DNA from: Caballeronia sp. TF1N1
GTDB lineage: Bacteria; Pseudomonadota; Gammaproteobacteria; Burkholderiales; Burkholderiaceae
DNA length: 64,000 bases
Direction: 5' to 3'
Assembly (NCBI RefSeq): GCF_022878925.1
Contig: NZ_CP084626.1
Coordinates: 2,170,001-2,234,000 of the forward strand
Shown: positions 1 through 10,044 of the stretch, one piece after another
Layout of the letters: each line of letters opens with the position of its first letter
Position numbering within the stretch: the stretch's first letter is position 1
The notes under the pieces: model-generated
Databases searched by the model: none
Told to the model about the DNA's origin: nothing
What the model saw: only the letters and a program-made list of their open reading frames with translations
Translations under genes and position numbers: made by a program

Positions 1-1704
1 CAGCACGAGGAAGCGGCTTCTCTCGTGCGCCGCGCGGTAGACCTGCGTCCGACCGATGCCGGTCTGCAACTCAACCTGGGCAACGCGCTCAAGGCGCTCG
101 GCCGTATCGACGACGCCATCGAGCGTTTTCGTAACGCGCTCACGCTCGAACCGGGCTTTCCACTCGCGCAGTACAACCTCGGCAACGCGTACACGGCGGT
201 CGGCCGCCATGAAGACGCCGCCGATGCCTTCGAGAAAGCGCTGCGTCTGCAGCCACGAGACGCCGCCGCGTGGAACAACTTCGGCAACGCGCTGGCGTCG
301 CTTGATCGTCATGCGGATGCCGCGCGCGCGTTTCGCCGCGCGCTCGATTTACGGCCGCGCCACGCGGGCGCGCACAACAATCTCGGCATGGCGCTCAACG
401 CACTCGGCGACTCGGTCGGCGCGGTCGCGCATTTTCGCGCGGCCATCGACGCGGAGCCGAATTATGTCGCCGCGCATTTCAACCTGGGCAATCTGCTCGA
501 CAAGACCGGGCACCCCGAAGAAGCGCTTCCCGCGCTGCACAAGACGCTCAGCTTGCAGCCGCGCTTTGCCCCGGCGCACTTCGGACTTGGCCACGTGCTT
601 GCCAAGCTCAATCGCCACCACGAAGCGGTCGTGAGCTATGAGCGCGCGGTCGGGCTGGACCCGAAGTACGGCGTGGCGTGGCTGTGTCTCGGTAATTCGC
701 AGCTCGCGCTCGCATCGCCCGCCGCGGCGATCCGCGCATTCGATCAGGCGTTGCGGCTCGACCCGCACATGCCCGCCGCGCATCTGAACCGTGGTCTCGC
801 GCTACTCGCGCTCGGCGATTACGAGCGCGGCCTGCCCGCTTACGAATGGCGGCTCAAGACGCCGGGCGCCGACGACGCCCCGCCGCTGCCGCGCTGGAAC
901 GGCGAGCCGCTGCCGCAGCAGACCCTGCTCGTGCGCTCCGAACAAGGCTTCGGCGACACCCTGCAATTCGTGCGCCTCGTGGCGTTTGCGGCTAAGCGCG
1001 TCGGCAAGCTCGTGCTCGAAGTACAAGCGTCGCTGGTGCCGCTGATCGCGCCGGCGGCACACGCGGCGCGCATCGAGCTCGTCGGCAGGACGGAAGGCGT
1101 GCGCATCGTCGCCGATGCATTCTGTCCGCTCCTCAGCCTGCCGCTCGCGCTCGGCATGACGACGCCCGAGGCGATCCCGGCGCGCACGCCCTATCTCGTG
1201 ATTCCGGCCGACTATCGCCGGAAGTGGCGCGGGTCGATCGGCGGGCAGGCGAAGCGCAAGATCGGCATCGCGTGGTCGGGACGGCTGCAGCCGGGCGAAA
1301 CGCGCTCCATGCCGGTCGAAGCGCTCGCGCCGCTGTTGGCGCTCGAAGGCATCGACTGGGTCGTGCTGCAGCCGTTTCTCACCGAACACGAGCGCGACAC
1401 ATTGCAAAAGCATCCGAACGCGAAGTCGGCGCATCGCTTCGAGGGCAAGCTGGAAAATTTCGCGGATACCGCCGCCATCGTCGACCGACTCGACGCCGTG
1501 GTGTCGATCGATACCTCGATCGCGCATCTGGCCGGCGCACTCGGCAAACCGGTCATCGTCATGCTGCCGTTCGCGGCCGACTGGCGCTGGGGTATCAGCG
1601 GCGCGACATGCGTGTGGTATCCGCGCGCGCGGCTCGTGCGGCAGCACGTGCCCGGCGACTGGCACGGCGTGGTCGAAAAGGTCGTGGCGGCACTGCGCGA
1701 GTGA
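1..1704 (+). CDS. TPR protein with glycosyltransferase-9-like C-terminal domain (5' end outside window)
   Basis: The frame is already open at base 1, so the true start lies upstream; a GTG at 25 is only an internal codon. The first ~280 visible residues are about eight consecutive 34-residue TPR units (recurring N-L-G-N-A and A-L-x-L-x-P patterns). The rest (~285-559) resembles the GT9/heptosyltransferase-like domain common at the end of such proteins, with S-I-D-T-S-I-A-H-L-A-G-A-L-G near residues 495-508, a typical nucleotide-sugar-binding segment. I infer a cytoplasmic glycosyltransferase or glycan-related scaffold. Target and substrate cannot be read from the sequence. It ends just before a strong bidirectional hairpin. 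Confidence 0.8.
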   Translation, partial: QHEEAASLVRRAVDLRPTDAGLQLNLGNALKALGRIDDAIERFRNALTLEPGFPLAQYNLGNAYTAVGRHEDAADAFEKALRLQPRDAAAWNNFGNALASLDRHADAARAFRRALDLRPRHAGAHNNLGMALNALGDSVGAVAHFRAAIDAEPNYVAAHFNLGNLLDKTGHPEEALPALHKTLSLQPRFAPAHFGLGHVLAKLNRHHEAVVSYERAVGLDPKYGVAWLCLGNSQLALASPAAAIRAFDQALRLDPHMPAAHLNRGLALLALGDYERGLPAYEWRLKTPGADDAPPLPRWNGEPLPQQTLLVRSEQGFGDTLQFVRLVAFAAKRVGKLVLEVQASLVPLIAPAAHAARIELVGRTEGVRIVADAFCPLLSLPLALGMTTPEAIPARTPYLVIPADYRRKWRGSIGGQAKRKIGIAWSGRLQPGETRSMPVEALAPLLALEGIDWVVLQPFLTEHERDTLQKHPNAKSAHRFEGKLENFADTAAIVDRLDAVVSIDTSIAHLAGALGKPVIVMLPFAADWRWGISGATCVWYPRARLVRQHVPGDWHGVVEKVVAALRE

Positions 1705-1726
1705 TGCCCGCAGGTTTCGTCGATGC

Positions 1727-1762
1727 AAAAAAAATCCCTCGCCGCGACGAGGGATTTTTATT
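1727..1762. terminator. bidirectional rho-independent terminator
   Basis: An 8-bp perfect stem (ATCCCTCG / CGAGGGAT, loop CCGCGA) is flanked by eight A's on the left and a T-run on the right, so it can stop transcription on both strands. It lies between two convergent genes, the TPR protein (+) and the MFS symporter (-). Confidence 0.85.
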
Positions 1763-1779
1763 TCAGCCAGCTACGGACG

Positions 1780-3075
1780 TCAGGCTGTCTTGTACTGATT
1801 GCGTGCTTCCGGCGAGCGATACAGCACGAGCGTGGCGATCAGACCGCAGATGGCCGCGAGACCCATCCACAAGCCCGGCGCGGCCTTGTTGCCGGTCGAG
1901 TGAATCAGATAGGTCGAGATGGCAGGCGTAAAGCCGCCGATGGTCGTCGCGAGACTGTAGGCCATCGAGAAGCCGGTGGTGCGCACGTCGACCGGCATGA
2001 CTTCCGTGAGCGCCACGACCATCGCGCCGTTGTAGCTACCGTAGAGGAACGACAACCACAGTTCGACGATCAGGAGCCGCCCGAACGATGGATCGGCGAC
2101 GAGCCATTGCACGGCCGGATACGACGTGAGAATGGTCAGAATGGTGAAGAACAGCAACACCGGACGACGCCCGATGCGGTCCGACAACGCGCCCATGACG
2201 GGGAGCCAGACGAGGTTGGAGAGCCCGACGCATACGGTGACGACGAGTGCATCGATGGAAGACAGCTTCAGCACTTCCTTGCCGAAGGTCGGCGTGTAGG
2301 CGGTGATCATGTAAAACGACACGGTCGTCATGATGACCATGCCCATGCCCGCGAGCACGATCGGCCAGCTTGTTGCGATCGAGCGCGCGATCTCGGCCAT
2401 GCCGGGACGATGCTTGCGCGCCAGGAACTCGTCCGTCTCACGCAGCGAACGGCGGATGATGAAGAGGAACGGCACGATCAGGCAGCCGATCAAAAACGGC
2501 ACGCGCCAGCCCCACGCGGTCATCTGGTCGGCCGGCAGCAACTGGTTCATGACCACGCCGATGAGCGCGGCGAACACGACGGCCACTTGCTGGCTGCCCG
2601 ACTGCCATGAACAATAGAAGCCCTTGTTGCCCTTGGTCGCGATCTCGGACAAATACACCGACACGCCGCCGAGCTCGACGCCCGCCGAGAAGCCCTGCAG
2701 AAGCCGCCCGAGAAGCACGATGATCGGTGCGATCGCGCCGATGGTGGCGTAGCCCGGCACGAGCGCGACGCAAGCGGTGCCAATAGCCATCAGCATCAGC
2801 GTGAGGATGAGGCCCTTGCGCCGCCCGTGATGGTCGATGTACGCGCCGAGTACGATCGCCCCGACCGGACGCATGAGGAAGCCTGCGCCGAATACGGAAA
2901 GCGCGAGCATCAGCGAGGCGAACTCGTTGCCGCTCGGGAAGTAGGTTTTGGCGATGGCGGAGGCGTAATAGCCGTAAACCATGAAGTCGTACATTTCAAG
3001 GAAGTTGCCGCTGACGACGCGGAAAACCGTCTTGAACTTCGATTCATTGGCGGGTGCAACGTGAGTCGTGGACAT
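1780..3075 (-). CDS. MFS transporter, metabolite:H+ symporter (citrate/tricarballylate type)
   Basis: 431 residues with about 12 hydrophobic segments. The N-terminal G-N-F-L-E-M-Y-D-F motif, the loop D-H-H-G-R-R-K-G after TM2, and D-R-I-G-R-R-P in the central loop are signatures of the MHS branch of the major facilitator superfamily (CitA, TcuC, ProP, KgtP relatives). The C-A-L and [11 protein letters not shown] motif in TM4 fits the citrate/tricarballylate subgroup. It is expected in the inner membrane as a proton-coupled importer of a small organic acid. It stands alone; the gene upstream is divergent. The substrate is inferred from family resemblance only. Confidence 0.85.
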   Translation of the reverse strand: MSTTHVAPANESKFKTVFRVVSGNFLEMYDFMVYGYYASAIAKTYFPSGNEFASLMLALSVFGAGFLMRPVGAIVLGAYIDHHGRRKGLILTLMLMAIGTACVALVPGYATIGAIAPIIVLLGRLLQGFSAGVELGGVSVYLSEIATKGNKGFYCSWQSGSQQVAVVFAALIGVVMNQLLPADQMTAWGWRVPFLIGCLIVPFLFIIRRSLRETDEFLARKHRPGMAEIARSIATSWPIVLAGMGMVIMTTVSFYMITAYTPTFGKEVLKLSSIDALVVTVCVGLSNLVWLPVMGALSDRIGRRPVLLFFTILTILTSYPAVQWLVADPSFGRLLIVELWLSFLYGSYNGAMVVALTEVMPVDVRTTGFSMAYSLATTIGGFTPAISTYLIHSTGNKAAPGLWMGLAAICGLIATLVLYRSPEARNQYKTA

Positions 3076-3276
3076 GGACTTTCTCGAATCAGGCTGAACG
3101 ACGCATCGCGGTTCGCGAACCGCTTCTGGCCGGTGGCGAAGGGTTTTCGCTTGATTAGGGTTTACCCGTAATTCTTTTGTAAATTCACGAGTGCCTCAAT
3201 CTTAACGCCTGCGGACGTTTCTCTGCACGCAACTTCGGTCAACATCACTCAAAAGAAGATTAACAATAGCTTACAT

Positions 3277-3807
3277 ATGCCTATCTCCAAGCCTACAAAT
3301 TCAGCTATTGTTTTCAGGACCGCAACGCCGGCCGACACCGCTCTGATCGTGTCGATGCACACGCGCAGTTGGGTGGCCACCTATCGCGGCATCGTGCCGG
3401 ATGTCTATCTCGATCGGGACATTCACGCAGAGCGCGCCGCGCACTGGCAAACCCGTATGCGGGAAATCGAGGCCGGCGCGGGTCGCGTGCTGATCGCCGA
3501 ACATGCGGGTGAGCCGGTGGGTTTCGTATGTCTCGTCGAACCGGACGACACGGGCAGCGTGCTCGTCGACAATCTGCATGCGCTGCCGGGGCACAAAGGG
3601 CTTGGCGCCGGGACCGCGATGCTCGCCGAAGCCGCACGCTGGGCGCGCACACGTGGCGCGCGCGAACTGCATCTTTACGTGCTGGAAGACAACGCGGCGG
3701 CTATCGGCTTTTACGAGTCGCGCGGATGGAGGCTCACTTCGCGTCAAGCCGACAACATGGCGGGCCTCGATTTGTTCTCGTTGCGCTACACGCTCTCTCT
3801 GAATTAA
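3277..3807 (+). CDS. GNAT family N-acetyltransferase
   Basis: 176 residues with the GNAT fold order: a beta-strand start (I-V-F-R-T-A-T-P-A-D), a central V-D-N-L-H-A-L-P strand, then the acetyl-CoA pyrophosphate loop G-H-K-G-L-G-A-G-T-A-M (Q/R-x-x-G-x-G/A type) at about residues 106-116, and a C-terminal N-A-A-A-I-G-F-Y-E-S-R-G-W motif. It should transfer an acetyl group from acetyl-CoA to an amine; the substrate is unknown. Monocistronic, divergent from the MFS gene across about 200 bp. Confidence 0.85.
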   Translation: MPISKPTNSAIVFRTATPADTALIVSMHTRSWVATYRGIVPDVYLDRDIHAERAAHWQTRMREIEAGAGRVLIAEHAGEPVGFVCLVEPDDTGSVLVDNLHALPGHKGLGAGTAMLAEAARWARTRGARELHLYVLEDNAAAIGFYESRGWRLTSRQADNMAGLDLFSLRYTLSLN

Positions 3808-4006
3808 ATGCGGCTCACAAGCAATGCTTCCGACATAAAAGCTGCCATCTGTCAATAAGCATTCCTTTTAAGATCGAATCATTAGGATAAGTCTGGTCGT
3901 TTAGTTCAGTGCTGTTTCGTATGATCGCGAGTCAATCTAGCTGACCTCGGGCCGATGCCCGCACGTCCCAATCGTGCGCGCATCGGCGCATCCACCTGGA
4001 ACACTC

Positions 4007-4951
4007 ATGAACGAGCCTCTGATCGTCGTGGAAGGCAATCTACGCCTGCCAACGGTGCGCCCGCTCGCTGATCCATCGCTGAAATTCGGCCGCGAGTGGT
4101 CGCCCGCGCGCGCTCGGCCGAGTACGTCGCGCTCCGAGATTCCGCTCTACGGCGCACGGTTCAATACCAAGTACTCGCGCATGTCCGACTCGTCGGACTC
4201 GTTGCATGCGCGTTCTCCGTATCAAGCGACGAGTATCTGGGGAAAGCTCGCCAAGGGCGCCACGCGTCCTTCTACGTCGCGTATGAAAGAGCCTGCCGCA
4301 CAGGTCGATGCGGCTGCGGAAAGAAAGCCCATGCGTATCGATCTGCGCACTCCGTCGCCGTTACGCAAGCGGCCTTACCGCATCGGCAGCTTTGAAAAAT
4401 CCGCTATTGCCATCGCGGTTTCGGCGTTGTTCGTCTGGGTGCTGTTCGCGCATGAACAGTGGCTGGAACGAAGCGGGTCGAAGCCCGCGGTTGATGACGC
4501 AGAACAGATGCAGATTGGACAAGCGGTGTCGCGCGACAGAGCGGCGGATGCGACGCGCGTGCCCACGGTAAGTCAACCGGGGGACCCGCGCCCGGTCGAC
4601 CCAACGCAGCCTGTCGCGGCGCGCGTTCTCATGGCAAGTCGGCCCGCGCATGCGCGTGAGTTAGAACCAGCGCCGGCTTCCGTACATGCCGAAGCGTCCC
4701 ACGCACGAACTCCTCGATACGTGAACGCGGGCGCACATCGCGCGAAGCGGGCAGCCACGAAACCGGTTATTCGATACGCGGCATCGACACATCGCGGCGC
4801 GAGCACGAAGCCCAAGCAACTCACTGCGGCGCCGCGCGCCACTGAGCCGCTGAACGTCGCCGCCCTCTACTCCATGCTCCAGCATTCGCCCACGCTCGAC
4901 AGCAATGTCGCTTCACGTCCCGACAATGCATCGGCCAATCAGGCCCGGTGA
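4007..4951 (+). CDS. hypothetical single-pass membrane protein, basic and low complexity
   Basis: 314 residues from the ATG at 4007; a GTG at 3974 would add 11 residues but lacks a better ribosome site. No family is recognised. The first ~130 residues are polar, Ser/Arg-rich and probably disordered. One hydrophobic helix lies at about 132-149, followed by an Ala/Arg/His/Pro-rich tail of ~165 residues. The layout fits a bitopic inner-membrane protein with a disordered tail. The next gene (DUF2968, exported) starts 33 bp downstream in the same direction, so the two are probably co-transcribed and may share an envelope role. Confidence 0.6.
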   Translation: MNEPLIVVEGNLRLPTVRPLADPSLKFGREWSPARARPSTSRSEIPLYGARFNTKYSRMSDSSDSLHARSPYQATSIWGKLAKGATRPSTSRMKEPAAQVDAAAERKPMRIDLRTPSPLRKRPYRIGSFEKSAIAIAVSALFVWVLFAHEQWLERSGSKPAVDDAEQMQIGQAVSRDRAADATRVPTVSQPGDPRPVDPTQPVAARVLMASRPAHARELEPAPASVHAEASHARTPRYVNAGAHRAKRAATKPVIRYAASTHRGASTKPKQLTAAPRATEPLNVAALYSMLQHSPTLDSNVASRPDNASANQAR

Positions 4952-4984
4952 TGAATCGCTTAACTTTATCGGCATGAAGCCAAC

Positions 4985-5695
4985 ATGATGCACTTACGTT
5001 TCATTCGTCACGCAGTACTTGTCCTCGCTTTGTTCCTCTCCGGATTGCTAGCTTTTTTCGCCGATGCATCGGCTGCCACGAGCCCGGCTCCGGCTCCAAA
5101 AGCCGATCGAACAAACAGCGCACCGGCGCTATCGCCTGAAGACCTCTCCGATCTTCAGAGCGATGGCGCGTCGCCCTCCGCGAGCAATCTCGCCGAACTG
5201 CAGGACATGGTGCAGGCGGGCCGACTGACCGAGCTGCGCGTCACGCGCAATGGCAGCTACGGCGCGAGGCTCTATTTTCTGCCGCAAGAGATGCTCTATT
5301 ACGTGGCGTTGTCGCAGGACTCGCATTCGTGGCGCGTCGTGAAGACGCAGGAGGAGAATCGCGCCGAATCGGTCTACGCGCAGTTCGCGCGCAAGACACA
5401 TGATCTTGCCGATGGCGAGATTCGCCGTCTGCAGTTGCAGGCGCAAAAAGCGCTGCTCGACCGCGTGATCGCCGTGTCGGCGAATCGCGCGAACCGGTTA
5501 TCCGCCGATCTCGCGCTCGCGCAGCAGCAGGACACGCAGGTGTCGGAACGTCAGCAACAATTGCAGGCGGAATCGGCTGCGCTGCAGAGCGACAAGCTCG
5601 AATCGGAACGCAAGCTGCGCGCATTGCAGATGCAGGTCGATCAGTTGCAGCGTGCGAGCGAAGCCGGGCTGGCTCCGGTGGGTTCGGCGCGGTGA
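4985..5695 (+). CDS. DUF2968 family exported protein
   Basis: 236 residues. A clear Sec signal peptide (hydrophobic stretch at 8-25, cleavage near A-D-A-S-A-A) is followed by a Pro/Ala linker, a compact segment (L-A-E-L-Q-D-M-V-Q-A-G-R-L-T-E-L-R) and a long Gln/Ala-rich coiled coil from about 140 to 225. This matches the DUF2968 family as I remember it from Burkholderia-type genomes; function unknown. It is predicted periplasmic. It follows the membrane protein at 4007 by 33 bp and is likely in the same transcript. Confidence 0.7.
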   Translation: MMHLRFIRHAVLVLALFLSGLLAFFADASAATSPAPAPKADRTNSAPALSPEDLSDLQSDGASPSASNLAELQDMVQAGRLTELRVTRNGSYGARLYFLPQEMLYYVALSQDSHSWRVVKTQEENRAESVYAQFARKTHDLADGEIRRLQLQAQKALLDRVIAVSANRANRLSADLALAQQQDTQVSERQQQLQAESAALQSDKLESERKLRALQMQVDQLQRASEAGLAPVGSAR

Positions 5696-5839
5696 CTTTC
5701 TGATTCGGTGAGTTTGCGCGCGTGAGCGGATTTCACGGTCGCGGTACATCATTCCGACATGCATTCTCGGTTTCGCTTAGAACCAAAGCCGGCTCGTCGA
5801 CGACTATCACCCAAATCCGCGCTTCAACCCCAATCATGC

Positions 5840-5873
5840 AAAACAAAAAGGCCCGCTCATTACGAAGCGGGCC
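5840..5873 (-). terminator. rho-independent terminator of the hydrolase gene
   Basis: An 8-bp perfect inverted repeat (GGCCCGCT / AGCGGGCC, loop of 8) has an A-rich run on its left side, i.e. a U-tract for the minus strand. It sits just downstream of the minus-strand gene ending at 5904. Confidence 0.8.
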
Positions 5874-5903
5874 TCGATGCCAACGCACGTCCAAACCAAC
5901 GCC

Positions 5904-7325
5904 CTAGAACCGCGTCTCCCGCGCCACGCGCAAAAACGTATCGAGCAGCGGCGTGCAATCGAGCAATTCCGATCCGCCCGCGCGATGAAACTCCGGGTGC
6001 CACTGCACGCCCACCACGAACGGCGCCTTGCGATACCGCACTGCTTCGATAATCCCATCCTGCGCCGAGACCGCCTCGACGTTGAGATCCCGCCCAAGGG
6101 ACTTCACCGCTTGATGGTGAATCGAGTTGACGATTGCATCGCGCTGATTCGGAAACATGTTGGCGAGCGTCGAGCCATCGGGAAAGCGCAGCGAGTGCCG
6201 ATGCTGATCGTAGTGCTCGTTCACGTGGATGCCCGCAGTCGGCACTTCGGTGGCGATATCGCCGTAGAGCGTGCCGCCGAATGCCACGTTGATGAGCTGA
6301 CAGCCGCGACACACGCCGAGCACCGGCTTGCCTGACTCGATGAATTCGTGCAGCAGTTCCAGCTCATACATGTCGCGCACGCGATCGCCCGGCCATTCGG
6401 GGCGCGTCACGACCTCCTCGTAAGATTGCGGCGACACGTCCGCGCCACCCTGAAGCAGCAGCCCGTCGAGATTCTTCGCATAGTCGCGCAGGCGGATATT
6501 GCTCGGATGCAGCATGCCTTGCGTGCCGACCGTCGGAATCATGAACACGAGCACATCGCGCGACATGACCCAATGCGCGATGGATTCCTCCAGATATTGC
6601 AGCGTCTTGCCACGCAAACCCTTAGCGCCCGGCTCCGGATGAAAAATGCGCGCCGACACGCCGATCCTCAACGTGCGTTGCGTGATGCGCTGCCCTGCCC
6701 GGTCGAAGATTTGTCGCGCACGCGCGGCGATCACGCGCCCGAACACGGACCACGCCGAATCCGATTGCTTGAGATACGCAGGCGGCGCTTGCGTCGCGCT
6801 CGCTGTCTGCTGACCGGGCGGCGGCAAGGGCGGCGGATTGAGCGTGCCGAAATCCGGCGCGGCGGTGAACTCGGGCGGCAGAACGCTGGCCTTCACCGGT
6901 TCGGGTTCGGGTTCGGCTTCCGTGCCCGCGATGATGCTTTCGATATCGCTGCCCGCTTGCGCCTCGGTCGCGGCTTCGAGACTCTCGGCCAAGTTCGCTT
7001 TTGCATCGAGAGGCTTCGCGCGCACGACTGGTTCCGGCGCGACCTTGGCGTTTGCTTCGAGTGCCTCGGCCCGTCGCGCCGCTGCCTTATCGACGGGCTC
7101 AACGGTCGAAGCGCTCGAAGGCGCATCCGTCGATGCCCGCTCGGTCGCGCTCGGGTCCGAACCCGGCGTGGTTGACGTTTGAGGTGCTTGAGGTGCCTGA
7201 GGTGCTTGCGGTGCGCCATCTCGCGCCACGCCCGCCGCCGATGCATCCGCCCCACTTCGGCGGGCGTCGGGCGCCGCGCCGTTTGCGATGGAGCCTGAGT
7301 CGTTCGAGGTTTTGTTTTCGCTCAT
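5904..7325 (-). CDS. gamma-glutamyl-GABA hydrolase family protein (class I glutamine amidotransferase-like)
   Basis: 473 residues. The C-terminal ~255 residues (from about 218) form a class I amidotransferase-like peptidase C26 domain: L-L-L-Q-G-G-A-D-V-S-P near 289-299, nucleophile elbow G-V-C-R-G-C-Q with Cys339, and the His443/Glu445 pair in Q-W-H-P-E-F. That is the PuuD arrangement, which hydrolyses gamma-glutamyl amides such as gamma-glutamyl-GABA in putrescine degradation. The first ~190 residues are unusual: low-complexity Ala/Pro/Glu/Ser sequence with repeated A-P-Q units, absent from PuuD. No other puu genes lie nearby, so the substrate is uncertain. The family call is sound. Confidence 0.85.
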   Translation of the reverse strand: MSENKTSNDSGSIANGAAPDARRSGADASAAGVARDGAPQAPQAPQAPQTSTTPGSDPSATERASTDAPSSASTVEPVDKAAARRAEALEANAKVAPEPVVRAKPLDAKANLAESLEAATEAQAGSDIESIIAGTEAEPEPEPVKASVLPPEFTAAPDFGTLNPPPLPPPGQQTASATQAPPAYLKQSDSAWSVFGRVIAARARQIFDRAGQRITQRTLRIGVSARIFHPEPGAKGLRGKTLQYLEESIAHWVMSRDVLVFMIPTVGTQGMLHPSNIRLRDYAKNLDGLLLQGGADVSPQSYEEVVTRPEWPGDRVRDMYELELLHEFIESGKPVLGVCRGCQLINVAFGGTLYGDIATEVPTAGIHVNEHYDQHRHSLRFPDGSTLANMFPNQRDAIVNSIHHQAVKSLGRDLNVEAVSAQDGIIEAVRYRKAPFVVGVQWHPEFHRAGGSELLDCTPLLDTFLRVARETRF

Positions 7326-7456
7326 TCCGTTGTCCGGCGCGCGAACGCCAGGGAAAGAATCAACACGTTTCGATTATCCGCCTCTCGAACAGACGGGGCA
7401 AACCAGCACACATTTGCTCACATTATCGCGGCAATCGTAATGAATGGATGATTCCT

Positions 7457-9214
7457 TCAGTGATCGCGCGGCTCCTCGAAGGTTTCGCGCAACGCGATCT
7501 GCATGGTCGCGTGAATCTTTACGCACCAGCGCCAGAGTACCGTCAAGAGCAACGCCGCGCAGACGAGCACGGCCACCATCAATCCGAAAGGCGGCAAGAT
7601 GCCGCCCGAAAGCGCGGCCACGAGCAGAAAGACGCCGAACATGGCGACGATGGGAATCAGCCCCGAGATGGCCGAACGAATCGCGCTCGTGAAGCGTCCG
7701 GCCTTCGCGGGTTGCACGCTGACTTCGGCGAGCAGAAGCGCAAGCGAATCCAGCTTGCGATACACCGCCACCAGAAACGGCAGCGCGATCAACAAGGCCG
7801 CGCTCCACAACACGACGCGCTGCGCATTGTCCGATTCGAGCCAGCGCGCGAGGTAGCCGGAAACGAACGGTGCCGAATACGACGCGCCAAGAAAAATCGC
7901 AGCCACGAGCGCCAGGTTCACCGCGATCTGCAGAACGATGCGCCGGGTCATCGAAAAGAGCGTCGGGCCACCAGTCGCGGGCGTGAGACTCGCGAGCCAC
8001 TGCGAGTAGAGGCCGAAGGTGTTGGCGAGCGGCGCGGGCATCGCGCGAGCGAGACGCATGGTGATGGGATCGGCGGCGCGAATCAGATACGGCGTGAAGA
8101 GCGTGGTGAGCGCGGAGACGGCGACCGCGATCGGATAGAGAAACGCGCTCGTCACCTTGAGCGACAACCCGAGCGACGCGATGATGAACGAGAACTCGCC
8201 GATCTGCGCGACGCTCATGCCGACGCGCATCGCCGTGCGCCCGTCCTTACCGGCGAGAAAAGTGCCGAGTCCGCACGATACGATCTTGCCGAACACGACC
8301 GCCACGGTGATGACCGCGATCGGCCACGCGTAATCGACGAGCACGGACGGATTCAGCAGCAAGCCGATGGTCACGAAGAAGATGGCCGAAAACATGTCGC
8401 GTACCGGCGCGATGAGATGCTCGATGCGCGCGAGATTCTTCGACTCCGCCATGATCGCGCCGATCAGAAAGGCGCCGAGCGCGATGCTGTAATCGAGCTT
8501 CACGACCAGCAGACAAAAGCCGAAGCAGAAGCCGAGCACGGTGACGAGCAGCATCTCGTCGCTTTTCGCGCGTGCCACGTAATCCAGCGCGCGCGGCACG
8601 ATGAGAATGCCGACCACGAGCGACACGGTCATGAAAAGCAGCAACTTGCCGAGCGTGATGGCCGCGACGCCCGCCGTGACGGAACCTGTCTGCGCGATGC
8701 CGGAAAGCAGCACGAGCATTGCGATGGCGAGAATGTCCTCGACAATCAAGATGCCGAACACGAGTTGCGCGAACGGCTCGCCTTTCATCTTGAGCTCGGA
8801 CAGCGCCTTCACGATGATCGTCGTCGACGAAATCGCCAGCACCGCGCCGAGAAAGAGCGAATCCATCGAATTCCAGCCGAACCAGCGGCCTATCTCGTAG
8901 CCGATCCAGATCATCAGCACGATCTCGGACAGCGCCGCGACGAACGCCGTCGCACCCACCTTGAAGAGTTTGCGCAGACTGAATTCGAGGCCGAGCGAGA
9001 ACATCAGGAAGACCACGCCTAGTTCGCCGAGCGTCTGGATGGTGGCTTCGTCGTGAATCAGCTGAAACGGCGGCGTGTATGGCCCGATGATGACGCCCGC
9101 AACGATATAACCGAGCACGACCGGCTGACGCATGCGATGAAACAACACCGTCACGACGCCCGCGATGGCCATGATTACCGCGAGATCCTGAATGAAGCCG
9201 ATCGCGTGATGCAT
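7457..9214 (-). CDS. CPA2 family monovalent cation:proton antiporter (KefB/YbaL-like)
   Basis: 585 residues from the ATG at 9214, preceded by a good AAGGA ribosome site; the frame stays open upstream to 9343 but that part is not protein-like. The first ~400 residues contain about 12 transmembrane helices with family motifs: P-V-V-L-G-Y-I-V-A-G-V-I-I-G-P-Y-T near the start, E-L-G-V-V-F-L-M-F-S-L-G-L-E-F-S, and A-I-S-S-T-T-I. It lacks the RCK/TrkA-N nucleotide-binding domain of KefB/KefC; the C-terminus carries extra hydrophobic segments instead. Predicted inner-membrane K+ or Na+/H+ exchanger. Confidence 0.85.
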   Translation of the reverse strand: MHHAIGFIQDLAVIMAIAGVVTVLFHRMRQPVVLGYIVAGVIIGPYTPPFQLIHDEATIQTLGELGVVFLMFSLGLEFSLRKLFKVGATAFVAALSEIVLMIWIGYEIGRWFGWNSMDSLFLGAVLAISSTTIIVKALSELKMKGEPFAQLVFGILIVEDILAIAMLVLLSGIAQTGSVTAGVAAITLGKLLLFMTVSLVVGILIVPRALDYVARAKSDEMLLVTVLGFCFGFCLLVVKLDYSIALGAFLIGAIMAESKNLARIEHLIAPVRDMFSAIFFVTIGLLLNPSVLVDYAWPIAVITVAVVFGKIVSCGLGTFLAGKDGRTAMRVGMSVAQIGEFSFIIASLGLSLKVTSAFLYPIAVAVSALTTLFTPYLIRAADPITMRLARAMPAPLANTFGLYSQWLASLTPATGGPTLFSMTRRIVLQIAVNLALVAAIFLGASYSAPFVSGYLARWLESDNAQRVVLWSAALLIALPFLVAVYRKLDSLALLLAEVSVQPAKAGRFTSAIRSAISGLIPIVAMFGVFLLVAALSGGILPPFGLMVAVLVCAALLLTVLWRWCVKIHATMQIALRETFEEPRDH

Positions 9215-9369
9215 CCAAAAAATCCTTACAAATTGGTAAACGGGATTCGATGTTACCGCACGGCAACGAAATCGCGCCGAGTTCGGCACTGAGTCAAGCG
9301 GATTGGAGATCAAGCAGGAGTTAAGCGGACGAGCGACGCGCATCGTGCTGGTGCATGCGATGCGGAAAA

Positions 9370-9398
9370 GACAAACCCGCGTGAGAAACGCGGGCTCG
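9370..9398 (-). terminator. rho-independent terminator after glnB
   Basis: A 7-bp stem (CCCGCGT / ACGCGGG, loop GAGAA) is followed on the minus strand by TTTGTCTTTT. It lies 30-55 bp beyond the stop codon of the P-II gene and separates it from the antiporter gene. Confidence 0.75.
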
Positions 9399-9424
9399 AT
9401 GGAACAGGGAAAACCTCGAAGCGC

Positions 9425-9781
<357 letters not shown>

Positions 9782-9829
9782 TCAAGAATCTTCGGAATGG
9801 GTCGTGTCCGCGAAGGACAGATGCTTTTG

Positions 9830-9860
9830 ATTCTAGCAGGCTGCCGGTTATCGATTCAGC
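9830..9860 (-). promoter_or_regulatory. possible sigma-70 promoter of glnB
   Basis: On the minus strand, CTGAAT and TAGAAT are separated by about 18 bp, with the -10 hexamer at 9830-9835, about 67 bp before the P-II start codon. The -35 element is weak, so this is a candidate only. Confidence 0.3.
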
Positions 9861-10044
9861 GCTTATGCGGCTGTTTTTCAGGCGTTTTTGGTGCATTTAA
9901 CGCGAAAGGCTGCGTCGTGGCCGATACGTCGGCGATATCGCAGTCCGCATTGCAGGCGCGCCGGTTGATTTTATGATGTGGATCGACCCGACGGCGCTGC
10001 GGAACGCGAGCAACGTCGAACGAAAACCAAGGAGGAGGCACAGC

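Noticed and set aside
25..27. GTG at 25 as the true start of the TPR gene
   Set aside because: The frame is open to base 1 and continues the same TPR helix pattern, so the gene extends beyond the window.
7001..9022. Long plus-strand open frame of about 670 codons opposite the antiporter
   Set aside because: Its translation is rich in Arg, Asp, Glu and His and low in hydrophobic residues, the usual shadow of a high-GC gene on the other strand; the antiporter has clear family motifs.
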